The notes beneath the pieces are model-generated. The model saw only the letters and a program-made list of their open reading frames with translations, was not told the origin of the DNA and did no database searches. Shown one piece after another: positions 10,911 to 23,735 of a stretch of 64,000 nt of DNA (position 1 is its first letter; each line of letters begins with the position of its first letter). The stretch covers positions 2,914,001 through 2,978,000 of the forward strand of contig OZ024841.1 of the NCBI GenBank assembly GCA_964017145.1, read 5' to 3'. The position numbers and the translations under genes are program-made. The DNA is from Agrocybe praecox. Lineage: Eukaryota > Basidiomycota > Agaricomycetes > Agaricales > Agrocybaceae.

Positions 10911-13900
10911 TCATGCATCGTCGAGAACCAGACGTGGCACCACATTCATAGCCATTAACTGAATAAGCACAGTCAGTTAATTGCAAGATAACAATTCAAA
11001 TTCAAAACAGAGACCAACCTCTTGGAACAGCAATTTAGCTGCGTATGGTATCGTCAATTGAGCCATCTTCTTAGAGCTCTTGCAATATGTACACCAGCCA
11101 TTGTACCCCATTAGCCCGCACTCCTGACAAGCGTTAACCTCGAATTTGTCCGAAGATATCATCAGCCGCTCAAGCAGCAGCTGCGTTGCACCATAACCAA
11201 TCAGGCAGTCGCGTTCCATCTCGCCCAAACGCAGACCTCCTTCTCGAGATCGACCTTCCGTGGGCTGTCGGGTTAGCGTTGCACGCGGACCTCTGTCGTA
11301 TCAAGGGTTTGGTGACTCTTTCATCTTTCCTATGTAAGAAAGAAAACGAACCTTGCTCGGGCATGCATCTTGTCCATGACCATGTGTTCTAAAGATAGTC
11401 TTTGCTTAATTGAAGAAACGAATTTGACTAGGAGAACTGAGAGCTTACTTAGTTTCTAAAGGTGGACGTCAGTAACGGTTATTAAATGCCGGATGCCAGT
11501 TCAAGGCAAAGTGGAACTTACTTGATAATAGATGGGTCCAAAATATACATAGGCTTCTAAGGGTTCACCGGTAATACCGCTCGTGAGCATGTCTTTCCCT
11601 GCATAACTGAATCCATTCTCGACAAGCAGTCGACTCATATCCTCAACCTAAAAAAACATCGTTAGATTGCGTTAGCCGCATAAATCTGGTCAAATAACAT
11701 ACCTTGGATCCACCGAAGGCGGTACCGTACTGTAACTTGCCGGTCAAGACACCAGCCTGACATCCGAGTTAACCTTATTGTGAAATGATGTTTAATACAA
11801 CCGAGTGCCTCGTACCTTGCCAGCTAAGAGTTCAATCATCTTTCCGACAGTCATGCGAGATGGGAAACCATGGGGGTTCATAATAGTATCTGTATATAGA
11901 GCAGACGAGAAAGTCGTCAGCATTCCAGTGAGGTCGAAGAGAGGAGTTAAGAGTTCATTGTACCCGGATTGATACCCTGATCATTGAAGGGCATGTCTTC
12001 CTGGTTGACTATGAGACCGCAGACACCTTTCTGACCGTGGCGAGATGAAAACTTGTCTCCCAGCTCCGGTCTTCTCGTTTGGCGGATGAGAACTTTAATC
12101 AAGGTTTGGTCATTGTCTGTGTCGCTGATCAGAACCTTATCGATGTTTCCTGCCACCGGGGATTTATAGCTTAGGGGCGTGTTCTTGTACGGAACCGATG
12201 CTGCTTGTCCGGTAAACGTGTTATCGGTGGCATTCGAAGGTGATTGCTTATTAACGTAAACATCCCCTGGATCGACTCTTTCTCCAACCCCAGCTAAACC
12301 ATCTCCCTGGATGATGTCATACTTTTTGGCTATTTGACCGTTTTCGTCTAGAGGAGCATCAGCCAAACGGTCGAAACTGAAGATGAAAGATGTCTGTCAG
12401 GTTTCTGGATATCATCGTAATCCTAGGCTACTTACGTTCCGTTGGGATATTTTCGCACCAAAGTTGCATTTTTGCGCAGCACTTGGCATCGGCCATAACC
12501 TCGGTCTAAGCTTGACTAGAAAAAGGGGCAATGTCCATCAATGAAATGTTACAGGCTAAAAAATAACGAAACCCACTCTGTTCAAGATGAGGGCATCCTC
12601 AATATCATATCCAGAATAACTCATGACCGCGACCGTCGCATTTTGACCAGCTGGAAGTTTGTCGTAGCCGATTAGCTCAATCGTCTTAGACTTGACCATG
12701 GGTTGTTGCGGGTAAACAGATAGATACAGAAGCGTGTCGATGCGGTTGAACTGATTATACGCAATGGCGCCGATTGCTTGTTTACCCATGGCACATTGGT
12801 ACGTATTTCGAGGGGACTGGTTATGATGTGGGTAAGGAATTAGACCAGCAACGGCACCGAGAATGGTAAACGGTTCAATTTCCAGGTGAGTGGTGGCAGG
12901 AACAATGTCACTTTCATAAAGGGCGATGTATGTGTCATTCTCTTCGTTTACGTCAAGATATTCAACGAGACCCTTTTGAAGGAAGTCTTCAAACGTTGCT
13001 TTCCCTTTTTTCAGAAGCTGAAAAGGGTCAGAAGAAAGAATATGAATAATCCTGAATGATAACTTACATTTATGTGCTCTGTTCGTACCCGCGGCTTCCC
13101 ATCTTCCACAATAATCATTGGCCTACAAATACGACCACCATCACTGGCAATATGAACGGCACGGTGATGGTTATTAATGTATATGCTTACGAACTCGCTG
13201 AAGCGTCGAGCTCTTCGGAGTTTGCGAAATTGGTTGACGAATCGAGACGCATTCTTCGTAACACCAATAATGGTGCCGTTGACATTTACGACATATGTGT
13301 GGGGACCGTATATCTCCGTGCCTGTGGACAAACTGATATCTATGGAAGGAGAGAAGTCAGGCCATGTGACTTAATGGTATGCGCAAGAGAGAGAGAGAGA
13401 GCAAAATAACGGTACCTTCGACACCCAGCATAAAGGCAAGCCGGATGATTGGCTCTTCCTCCACATCGGTAGTGATGTGTGTCATTAATGCCAGATTCTT
13501 CACGAGACCGCAAGCCTCTCCTTCGGGTGTGTCACTAGGGCATAGTACACCCCACTGACTGGGTTGCAGTGCTCGGGGACCACTAACCTTCCTAGTCTTC
13601 TCGAATTGGGATGATATACGGGTCATCATACCAAGGGCGGAGATAAAACTGAGGCGACTAAGGACGTGTGTAACACCTGCTCTCTCCATCTTAAACCGTT
13701 TAAGAGACCAATTTCCCGTCGATATGGCTCGAACAAAGCCAGATGTAAGGTGATCTCCCTGCATTCTCATCGTATTGAAAGCATCAAATTCACTTGTCCG
13801 GGACGGTTTCTTAAGGACTTTATCGATGGCCATTTTGAGATTAGAGTTGTATGTTTTGAACAAATCTTCAAATAGCAGAGCAAGAAGTTGTCCTGCACTA

Positions 13901-15164
13901 AGATGGAATTAGAAATCTTTAATGACGGGCAATTAGTACGTTAAATGCTTACAGTTCTAGACGTTTGTTTCCGACATAGTCGCGATCATCGACCATATTT
14001 TCATCCTCAATGGCCATGAGCACCCTACGAGTCATTGTGGCCACGAAAACAGCTTTAGCTCTGAAATCCAGCCCCTTGACGGGAACGTGAGCCAACACGA
14101 TGGTTGCTAGTGCTTCTAACGCCTCTTCCCAAGCAGGTCGTCGGGGGCCTACTACCCGACGATTGATCTTAACGCGAGAGCCGATGTATTCCAATGCTTG
14201 TTGCCGAGTGAATACTCCAAGTTTTGCAGCCTCTTCGAGATTGACAGAGAACGAATTTTTATAAGAATCGGCATTTCCCGCCGTTAATAGAAGAATCTCC
14301 TTGTCGGACTGGATGCCTAGGGCTTTTAGAGCGATCACAATGGGTACATCTTCGTGTATTGAGTTGTGGCGAAGGTATATTTTTCCTTTCTTAGTCGCGA
14401 CGTAAGTTTTTGACTTGAGTCCTCCGTGCGTGGACCTGCATATATTGAGTTGAAAGGTGTTCGAAAAGACAAGCCCAGGATACGCACGAAGTACAGGAAG
14501 CTTGGACGATACCCTTCACAGGGTCGGTTTCCACGATAATACGATTCTTGCTCAGCTGTTCTTGGACTAGAATAACCTTCTCTGTGCCTTTAACCACAAA
14601 GTAACCTCCTGGATCAAGTGGGCATTCGATCATACGGGCCAGTTGCTCCTCACTACGTCCTGTCAACACACATTTGCTACTTCTCAACATTATGGGCAAT
14701 CGTCCAATGTTGACATTTCTTTGAACGATGTTTTTTCCACGGGTATATTGAATAGTCACGATGATTGGGGCACTGTATGTTATATCGCGTAGCCTACACT
14801 CGTTTGGGGTAACGCGCTTGTCGATAGCCTGGTCCTCATTGCGGTCTGGGAAACCGACGTTGATATCCGTATATTTTAACCAGAAGCGTGGATCGACGTC
14901 CGAGGTAACTTTGTTGTTTGCTTTCACGATGTTCTTGATATCGGTATCGACGAAATAATTGAACGAATCGATGTGTTGCTTAACGAGTCCTTTTACTTTC
15001 AGGAAAGCTGGTAGGAGTAACCATTTATCCTGACATCAGATTTAGATATGTAGTTTGTGAATAAACACTGAACTAACCTCGACGTTCTTGATTGGATCTG
15101 TAAGGCCAAGTCCTTTCCAATTCGTACGATTGAGTTGCTCCCACTCGTTTTCCTCGACTTCCAT
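10911..15164 (-). CDS. RPC2: DNA-directed RNA polymerase III second largest subunit (RPC2)
   Basis: A multi-exon gene on the minus strand, starting at 15164 ([11 protein letters not shown]) and ending at 10911 (stop after VPRLVLDDA). It forms the beta-like half of the Pol III active centre, which makes tRNA, 5S and other short RNAs. Diagnostic blocks in order: [12 protein letters not shown] near the N-terminus; [20 protein letters not shown]; the fork/lobe region with RVSSQFEK-like and [37 protein letters not shown]; and a C-terminal zinc module with [16 protein letters not shown]. The [15 protein letters not shown] start region and [18 protein letters not shown] fit Pol III better than Pol II Rpb2 or Pol I Rpa135. 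Expected length is about 1,150 residues. A GAGA run lies in one intron near 13390. Confidence 0.93.
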
Positions 15165-16007
15165 GACTATTCCTGTTGTTATCTGCGAGAAGTTTTTTGG
15201 GTATAGTACTAAACAGACACTACTGTCGGAGTAGAAGTGTTCTCAGAACACCAACGAGATGAAAATCAAGAGTCAGGAAAAGTGAGAACTTAGTGGACTT
15301 GTTGATCTGAGTCAAGGCTCGAGGCGAAATCAGAAATTTCTATGCAAAGCTACATCTATCACGTGGTATTTTACTCCCTTCTCACGTGCCCCTAATCGCG
15401 CTAATTAATGTCGCGATCCAGAGACGCGATGCTCCTATCGTAATTGCACGTAATTTGGAGCTCAAGCTTGTTTTATGTGATACTTTTTTAATTCAAGTAC
15501 CACTCTATATTGAGAATAGCTGAAAATCCGATCTTCACTTTCAAAGTTAGCCCCATGTACCTTCAGATTATATTTTCCCAATATATTAGTGATGTTGGCC
15601 CAATCGATTCTTTTATACTTACCCTGGATAATAACTCGTTCTCGTGAGATATTATGATGAATTCCTTTTTATGACACGATATGATATTCGTTTAGATCAA
15701 AAGAACGTACTGACACCCTAACTTGGAACCCAGGTACCGTTGAACAGTCAGGTGCGCTCACGAAGACCCGTTCGCATATACTGGTACCATTCCCTCATAA
15801 CCTAGAATACACAACTGTGTGCGCGTTATCGCTATCTCGAGTCACCACAACTTGGCGCTGAAAATCTTAGAGTGTCTCCCCCGATCAGTCACGTGTCGGG
15901 ATTCTTATATAACGGAGAACCCCGCAGATTCCAGAACGAACAGCCTAGGAAAGCTTTTCAGCCACCTGCTTCCAACTGCTACTCTCGCTATCACGTAGCC
16001 TTTATCG
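15165..16007. other. Divergent promoter region between RPC2 and the UBE2G1-type E2
   Basis: No coding exon seen. The two genes point away from each other, so this roughly 840-bp stretch should hold both promoters. Confidence 0.5.
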
Positions 16008-16926
16008 ATGTCGAAGTCAAATTCATCAGCTTCGAACACTTTGCTTCTTCGCAGGCAGCTTGCTGAGTTGACGAAACATCCTGTCGAGGGATTTTCAGCA
16101 GGTCAGCATTCATCCCAATCTCTCTGCTCAGATCTTCCAAGTCTGACACGATGGCTGCTTAAACCAGGTCTTGTTGACGATGATAACTTTTATGAGTGGG
16201 AAATTCTTATCATCGGGTATGTCTGCACTTCGTTTCATGCTTCAATTTATGGCTCATCGTGTACCATCAGGCCTCCTGATACTCTATAGTACGCACCACA
16301 GGTTTACATGCGAAATTCAATATTCATTCTTTCATTTCAGCGAGGGTGGATTCTTCAAAGCCCGACTCTCATTTCCTCCCGAATTTCCTTTGCTTCCACC
16401 CAAGATGCGCTTTATAACACCAATGTGGCATCCTAACAGTTCGTCTAAGACACTGTCGTACCTTATTGACCTTCCTGACACATCTGAATGCAGTTTACCC
16501 CGACGGCACCGTCTGCGTCTCTATTCTTGTGAGTAATTTGGTGTTTCAAGGCGTGGCAGTGTTCTAATCCCATCTCGTGAAGCACGCACCCGGCGATGAC
16601 CAATACGGATACGAAGACGCTGGTGAGCGTTGGATGCCCGTGCATACAGTGGAATCTATAGTATGTCTGCTTACATTCCAATTCTACCCGTGAAATCTCA
16701 CAACGATATTCTTGAAGCTTGTCAGCGTCATCTCCCTTCTCTCTTCCGACACTCCTAACCTCGAGAGTCCGGCTAACATCGACGCAGCTAAGGAGGTCCG
16801 AACAGATCTTGCAAGTATGTACTCAATACCACCCTTACTTGGATTCTTTGTTCATCTTTATATGCAGATTATAAGAAGAAAGTACGCAGACTGGTACGAA
16901 AGAGCGCTGAGGAAGCATACGATTGA
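16008..16926 (+). CDS. Ubiquitin-conjugating enzyme E2, UBE2G1 type
   Basis: Eight exons (16008-16101, 16168-16216, 16271-16288, 16341-16438, 16494-16528, 16583-16660, 16718-16814, 16868-16926) give about 175 residues. It closely follows the UBE2G1 pattern: LLLRRQLAELTKHPVEGFSA, EWEILIIGPPDTLYEGGFF, MRFITPMWHPN, the catalytic Cys in GTVCVSILHAPGDD, and PANIDAAKE near the C-terminus. The acidic loop after the Cys is kept. It transfers ubiquitin from E1 to E3-bound substrates and favours Lys48 chains in this class. The third exon is only 18 nt. It is a paralogue, not a recent copy, of the UBE2G2-type gene 6 kb away. Confidence 0.93.
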
Positions 16927-17195
16927 ATCTAAATGTATTATTTACTTCGGTCTGTGTCGTCGAGTCTTTATAGCATCTGTATTATTTTCTTTCATTTTGG
17001 AACACGCGCATCGTATTCTTTTTCTTTTCGTGCTGCTTTGTTTTGAATACCATCGAGTTCGAATTTCTTGACCAGTCATGAATCGTGGGAAAGCCTAAAC
17101 CAATTTACCCAATGCGGAACATTATTCGCGTCCCTCGCATATATAGACAACACTTCTTGACTCCGTTCTCTATTTCCGTCTTTCCATTTGTCGCG

Positions 17196-20100
17196 ATGTC
17201 TAAGCCCCCAACGAAGAATGTTTACCAAAAGCGTCAGTTCTCTCGTAGTGCTTCATTATAGTTAGTCGCTGACAGTGGATACAGGACTGGAAAACTCGAT
17301 ACCCGCGCCCATTGGTCTGTGTGCAATTAGTAATTCCTGCTGCACGCGAAACTAAACTGGCGATAGAGGATGACCTAGAGGATGATCCTGACTTCATTTC
17401 AGGCGCATATATTCCAGAAGGAAAGCCAAAGAAAAAACGCGGAAGTAAGGTATCAAGCGCACAGGCTCGCAAAAGGAGACGGACAGATGTTTTGTCGGAG
17501 AGTGACAGTGCGTCAAATAAAAAACACAGTATGGCCCCAATTACTTTTTTATGTAGAATTAACCACTTAAAAAATCCATTAGGAATAACTCGGAAAGGAG
17601 CCCACCCGAACCCTTTGCATCAGTATTTCGGTGAGTAGCGCGCTATAAAATGTTCCGTACTCCTACTGAGTCCGGTACGAAACAGGGGATGTCCTGGACA
17701 TTCCTTCCTCTGAAGATGAGCAGATGAAAATCTCTGATGAGGAGAAAGACGAAGAACCAGATTCTGAAGAAAATGATGATGATGGTCCACCCCCGGCCTT
17801 CAAGACTATGACTGCTACTATGAAACCCACGAGTAGTGGAAGATCACTGCCGCCCAGGATGTCACAAATCAAGAAAGTGCCCGTCCCGATGGGAGATGGC
17901 TCTGTGACTGAGACAGAATCCGAAGACGAACGGTCAAATATCAAGGTCGTTCCTACTGCATCAACGTCGAAAATCAACACCCCAGATGGTCAGTATTCAT
18001 TAGATGAAAGTCGCCTGCATTTCTAGCTAAATATTTCCATACAGAGTCTGTGACGGAATCAGAAACGGAGCCTGAGTCAGAACCAGACCAAGCCCCACGC
18101 GCGCCACCTAATCCTTCAAAACCTGGTACGAGGCTTTTTTTTTTTTAAAAAAAAAAAACTTATCATTGTTCCTGATTATCTTACTGTAGCGATTATCAGT
18201 CAAGGAAGAGCCGCCTCCGGTCATTCTTCCGATTCTGTGACAGAGTCGGAGTCTGAGGACGAGGAAACAATTCTCGTATGTATCTTTTTATATAATTGTG
18301 CTGTCGAAACCCTCAATATCACAAAGAGCCTCGCACCAAGACCGAACTTTCACTCGGAACATAAACAAAAACTTGGCAAGTCATTTATGCTCGACGAACG
18401 AAAGCGCATCAAAATTCCCGCAACTATCAATTCGTATCTTCGTGAATACCAGCGGGAAGGCGTCAAATTCCTGTACACACAATACAAAGAGGAGCGAGGT
18501 GGACTCCTTGGAGATGACATGGGTTTAGTAAGAAGTTTTGCAGTTTAGCGCCTCATGCCCATCTGATTTTATTTCCTAGGGTATGTTCAAAGTCTTCTTT
18601 GGACTGCTTTACAGCTTGTGTTTATTGTCTTCATAGGTAAAACTATCCAGGTCATATCCTTTCTATCCGCCATCATGTCGAAGACCTGTACAATTCAAGA
18701 CAAATATCGTCGCCGCAAATACGTTTCTGACTTGATGGACAAGGACGACTGGAAAGAGAATAAAAAGTTGCCCAAAGCGAACACCAAATGGCCCACATGT
18801 CTTATCGTCGCACCTAGCACTGTGGTTCATAATTGGAAGAGTGAATTTAAAAAAGTAAGGATCTAATACAATTAGAGGGCATTGCTATTTATCTTTTCTT
18901 CTAGTGGGGATATTTTGAGGTTGGTATCTACACGGGGAACAACCGTGCCCAAGTCCTCAAAGATTTCAAGTATGGCCGATTCGATGTTGGTAAAGTTTGC
19001 CCCCGACTATCTTTGTTCCTCTGAATAATGGGTCCTTGATATCATACAGTCGTCACCTCGTTTACTCTGGCATCTCGAGATATCGACTATCTGGATACTC
19101 TAGCATGGAGCTGTATAATCGTCGACGAGGTACATCATGTCAAAAATGAATCGAGCAAGATCGCAGAAGCCCTCAATAGGTTCGTATGTCTCCGGCGATT
19201 TGGACTTAGCGGCACAACCATCCAAAACTCTTACAAGGAAATGTGGGCAATTTTGGATTGGACAAACCCAGGCAAACTAGGATCGGCAAAACAGTGGGAT
19301 ATGTATGTAGCCAAGCCTTTGATAGTTGGCCAATCTACAGGTGCTACGGAAGAAGAAAGATCAAAATCCTTACTTGTGGCTAAAATCTTGAAAGAGAAGC
19401 TGCTACCGAACTTTTTCCTCCGCAGGTAAGGCGCTCATAATATCACCATACGCTATGATCAAGATCACGTTTTCTCAGGACAAAAGATATCATTAAAGAC
19501 CAGGTAGGTTTATCCATTGTGATCACTCTTATTTATTATGCTCTATTAAACTCTTCTAGCTTCCCAAAAAATTCGACCACGTCGTGTTTTGTCCGCTCAC
19601 TTCCATGCAAATACTCGCATACAAAAAGATATTGAACATGGAAGCAGTTCAAAATTTCATCAACCGCGACCAACCCTGCCCTTGTGGCTCCAAAAAGGCG
19701 TACGTCTTTTCTTCTATTATGCGGCATATTGCTGAAGTTAAATTGTTTAGGAGGAAGAAGTGTTGCCATCCATTCGTCGTTGGCGATGTATTCAAATACA
19801 TGTCAGTCCTCATTAAGCTATCGAACCATTTGGCTTTGATTTTACCAGGTAAACTTGCTCATAATGACATATACATACCTAAGGAGTTGACTCGTCGCTG
19901 GAATAGGTAATCCCAAGGATTCTCCTGAGCAAATCATTCGAAATCGTGAATTGGCCGCTGCCATTTTCCCCAATGGGCAAACTCCTTTATACGAACTAGC
20001 ATTCATGGAGCCTCAATTTTGCGGGAAATGGGCGGCCCTGGAAGTCCTTCTCTCAGAGTGGAGAAAGGACCGCACCAACAAAGTCCTCATCTTCACCAAG

Positions 20101-21968
20101 TCAGTGAAGCTACTGGATATGTTCGAACACAATCTTACGAAGAAAGAGGAAACGGGTTAGTCCATCTTTATTTACATACCAATGATTCCAGGTCCTCATA
20201 TGCATGTATAGGCTATAAATATCTTAGGATGGATGGGGAGACGCCACAGAAAGCACGTAAGTGCTGGGTTATCTTAAGCGCCCTTACGCCAAAAAAAAAC
20301 TCACTAGCGCGCTAGGTATGCCCATGATTGAACAATTCAATACCGATCCCTCGATAAATATCTTTTTAATATCAATTCAAACCGGTGGGACAGGGCTTAA
20401 TCTAACTGGTGAGTCCAGACGATATTAAGTCGCTCAAGATATTTCAACGCTTTCTCTTTCAAGGTGCAAATAAAGTCGTAATATTTGGTAAGCGCATACA
20501 GTTAAACACATCAAATTCATCGCTGATGGGTTAATTTAGATCCAAACTGGAGTATGCATATTGACATTCTTTTTTTATAATGACAAGGTATTGACAATTC
20601 TCAAATAGATCCTGCCCACGATCTGCAAGCCATGGACAGGTTTGTCTTGCTAATACTTCAAAAACTATATATTGATTGGATTTTTTTCTTAGAGCATTTC
20701 GTTTTGGGCAAACTCGAGATGTCTCTGTATATCGTCTTCTGGGTGCCGGCTCTCTAGAAGAGCTTATATATGCGAGACAGATCTACAAGCAGCAACAAAT
20801 GGCAATAGGTTATGATGCGAGCGTTCAGACACGGTACGTAATGATACTTCTGTGTAAGCAGTCCACGACGTCTAATCGTCAGGATGCTTATCCCAGATAT
20901 TTTGAGGGTGTTCAAGGAGATAACGCCAAGAAGGGAGAGCTTTTTGGCTTGGAGAATATTTTCAAGCTCCACGAAGACAAATTGGCGACCAAACATGCTG
21001 TACGTCATCCTGTTCAATGCGTTACCGACTAATCCAAATATAAACGACTGTTTGATTTTAGATCGAGAAAGCTAATCTTGCTGAGCTTGATTGGGCGCTA
21101 GCAAATCTGAATTCAGGAGTGAAGAAAGGCAAGAACAGCGGAAAGTCAACCAATGAATTATTGGAGGCTGGTGGGAAGTTCCAAGGCGACGATTTCCTTG
21201 TCAGTTCTCCCTTCTTTCAGCTTGACATCGAGAATGAGATGTTGACGCACATTTCACACACGACAGGGTAATGCCAAAGGTCTCGGTGCCCTTCTATTTG
21301 ATGATGGTCAGTGCTATAAGCATCGTACATTTCATTGCGTGCGTTAACATACTGTTTAGAGACGCCGCCAACGGAGCACGATGTCATTCAGAGGACGTTG
21401 AACGCAATCGGAGTTTCCTACAGTCATATGAATGACGAGATTCTTGTACCTAGCAAGATTGAGGAAGCAAGGACGAAGGAACTAATTAAAGTAAGACATG
21501 ATGCATGAACACTGAGTATGAATTCGCGCTAACATCTGTCCGCAAGAAAACACGCCAAAAGCGGACCCAAGCGAAGACAACGAAAGGGTTGAAGGCGAGG
21601 GAACCATCGCCGCCGAAAGATATCTGGCCACCGATAAGGCGACACCATAAACCCAAACCACCGCCTCCGACTCCTGAAGAACAGTGCGTTGTTCTTGTTG
21701 TTTCATTGACGCATTGCTAAACTCTTTGCACAGACTTCAGCTCAGACGAAAAGCTCTCCTTCGCTTGGAACTAATAAAGAACCCACAAGATGTACCCTCC
21801 TTTGTGCGGGATTTGTGAGTGATTTGGTTTCTCTCTCTTCCATCGTCCCCTCATGCTTTCGTCAGCGCTAAAATGAGCCAAGAAGAGCAAGCAAGCATCA
21901 TAGCTTCGTTAGATGACTATATGGTCAATAACCCCGCCTCCGACTCTGATTCCTCCAGTTCGAGTTGA
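17196..21968 (+). CDS. ERCC6L2-like Snf2-family DNA-dependent ATPase
   Basis: A long multi-exon gene. An acidic, Ser/Asp/Glu-rich N-terminus with a basic KKKR stretch precedes the two RecA-like lobes. Motifs seen: [12 protein letters not shown], Walker A GDDMGLGKT (18511-18640, split by introns), the DEVH box in [21 protein letters not shown], then [20 protein letters not shown] and [16 protein letters not shown]. The Cys cluster CPCGS...RKKCC between the lobes (about 19670-19770) is characteristic of ERCC6L2, a DNA-repair and double-strand-break-associated family, rather than Rad26/CSB itself. The C-terminus has a basic [10 protein letters not shown] stretch and a Ser-rich tail. The first exon is uncertain: ATG 17196 is the best start but its splice to about 17290 is not resolved. 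Nuclear or partly mitochondrial location is unknown. Confidence 0.85.
18135..18158. repeat. T12A12 self-complementary homopolymer run
   Basis: Twelve T followed directly by twelve A, a perfect palindrome within an intron of the Snf2-family gene. Slippage or hairpin formation is likely here. Confidence 0.9.
18528..18636 (+). other. Two introns flanking an apparent 1-nt exon (G at 18580)
   Basis: The exon ends GGT TTA at 18527 before GTAAGA, and the next clear exon begins GT AAA ACT at 18637. One G is needed between them to encode MGLGKT. Introns 18528-18579 (52 nt, GTAAGA...CCTAG) and 18581-18636 (56 nt, GTATGT...CATAG) are both of normal size here and leave exactly one G. Confidence 0.6.
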
Positions 21969-23121
21969 TGTTGATTATCATTATCTATCTGTTTGTTGTC
22001 GATCTTTATATTTAATTATCTGCAGATGTCAACCATACATTGTATGTACGTGCGCTGGGACGACCACCATGTGTCGGACTGCTTTCTATCTAGGCCTTTG
22101 GCTTTACCGACTTGCTTCCCTGCGTATGCAGCTATTTGGCGTTGTCCGGATTGTGGATGCGACCTAGGCCCTATGGTGGTGAAATGTATTGTTGCCTGTA
22201 GTTGCTAGATATAAAATCAATGAGGGGATTCTTGTGGTTCTATTGATTCTTATTCCAGTGCTGACAGCGCACGAGCGACAACCGCAGGCAATAGACACAG
22301 GCAGCGCGCGCGCGCCAACGCACCTAGAATCTATATGACTTCAGCGCAAGGATGAAAAACCTCGAAATTGCCAACGTGAATCGCGCTAATGCACGCGCAT
22401 TTGTCCGTCAATGTCACCGTTGATCCAGCTGTGAATCCATAATACGAATACGAGATAAGATTGGTTGAATACATGTATGAACATAGCCTATACTCGTTTT
22501 TATATGCGAAGCACCGTACTTTGCAGAGCTTGGATGAGATTTAACTCACAATAGAGAAGGATTTCGAGAGAAGTGGATACATGTCTAATAGCAGCGGTCA
22601 GACTAGCTTCGTAGCCTGCAGCCGTTTCGAATATGTTGTTTGAGAATCGGAGATGCGATCGAGACCTTACAGAGGAATTTGGACAGCGTACGACGACTTT
22701 CTCGAAAGTTGTCCATGAGAATTCACAACTCGTTATTGAGCGCACCGTCGTCTCATTTAAACATCTTGAACATTTGTCGAAAAGTATTCGTGAGGATATT
22801 AAATAAAATTGAAAAAAGAGACAAAAACACGCAATACTACGATATGTAATTACAGTACTGTACAGACAACACGACGCGAAGTTCTGCCCAATAAAGTAGA
22901 GTTATGTTTTTCCCCTCCAGAAGTGAGTTTGCTCATAAATGAAGGGTCCGAGAATGCCGAAAGGATAATAATTACGAATACAATCTTTACACACAGGGGG
23001 GGAGAAAAACGAAGGTATTGAAGGCGTGGCAGGGGGCAGATATAAGAACGAAGACGGCGGTGTCATTAATAGACAGAAAAAAACCAACGAAGATTTGGAG
23101 AATAATAAAACAATTATCAGT
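21969..23121. other. Intergenic between the Snf2 gene and the HMG-box gene
   Basis: The two genes converge. Apart from a degenerate gene fragment at about 22545-22750, nothing coding was recognised. A short GCGCGCGC run lies near 22305. Confidence 0.45.
22545..22750 (+). pseudogene. Degenerate fragment of the TPR/DUF4470-like gene family
   Basis: This stretch aligns to copy A at about 28035-28275. Shared blocks include AAGGATTT(C/T)GAGAG, CTAGCTTCGTAGC(C/T)TGCAG(C/T)CGTTTC and GGAGATGCGATC, in the same order and strand. About 40-50 nt between the second and third blocks are missing and no long frame survives. It keeps a GDAIETL-type string where copy A has GDAITTL, so it may derive from a third paralogue. 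It lies about 3.3 kb upstream of copy A, with an HMG-box gene between. Confidence 0.7.
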
Positions 23122-23735
23122 TTACTCGTCATCTTCTTCATCGTCGCCGCTACCGCTTTTCTGCTTGTTCTAATAAAAATGTTAGCATATGTTGGTAGGT
23201 AGGGGAAGAAAGATAGATGCGTACATCGTATGAAGCTTTTTGCTCGTCGGCACGCTCCTTATCACGGGCAGCCTTCTCGATGTAGGGCTTCTTTTCGTCG
23301 TCGTCGAGCTCCTTCCACTTGGCACCGAGCAATTTGCCAACTTCGCCTGTAATTTGAGAGGTAAGTACAAGTCGAACACGCAAGAAAGAAAGAGGGACAT
23401 ACCGAAACCAGCATCGGGGTTCTCGACCTTGATTCTCTCGCGCCAGTCCTGACTGAAGAACATGTATGCGGAGAGGGCACGCTTAGGTGCGTTAGGGTCC
23501 TTCTTGCCCTTGCGCGAAGGCTTCTCGGCCTTTTCTGCGGCCTTGCGAGTAGCCTATAAAGTTAGGTTAGCGACTGCTAGAGTTCCGGGTCTGACGCGCG
23601 TCTCCGATAGCGCATCGGAGCGTATATGGGATCAAAAGACCTCGGAGGGAGCAAAAACCGAGCTCCCTCCTCATCGGTGACGTGTAGAAGCATGTTGAAG
23701 ACACTCACCCTTGGTTTGGCGGCTTCCTTAGGCAT
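23122..23735 (-). CDS. Nhp6/HMGB-type single HMG-box protein
   Basis: Four exons on the minus strand, start 23735 and stop 23122, about 115 residues. A short basic N-terminal arm ([15 protein letters not shown]) leads into one HMG box with [17 protein letters not shown], then [11 protein letters not shown] and [18 protein letters not shown]. It ends in an acidic tail (GDDEEDDE). Nhp6-type proteins bend DNA without sequence specificity and assist FACT, chromatin remodelling and Pol III transcription. The first exon has only nine codons and is followed by a roughly 150-nt intron. Yeast Nhp6 lacks the acidic tail, which is common in basidiomycete forms. Confidence 0.93.

Noticed and set aside
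10911..15164. Reading this gene as RNA polymerase II subunit RPB2
   Set aside because: The N-terminal [14 protein letters not shown] block, [18 protein letters not shown] and the C-terminal zinc module fit Pol III RPC2 better.
17196..21968. Reading the Snf2 gene as Rad26/CSB
   Set aside because: The CPCGS...RKKCC cluster between the two ATPase lobes points to ERCC6L2.
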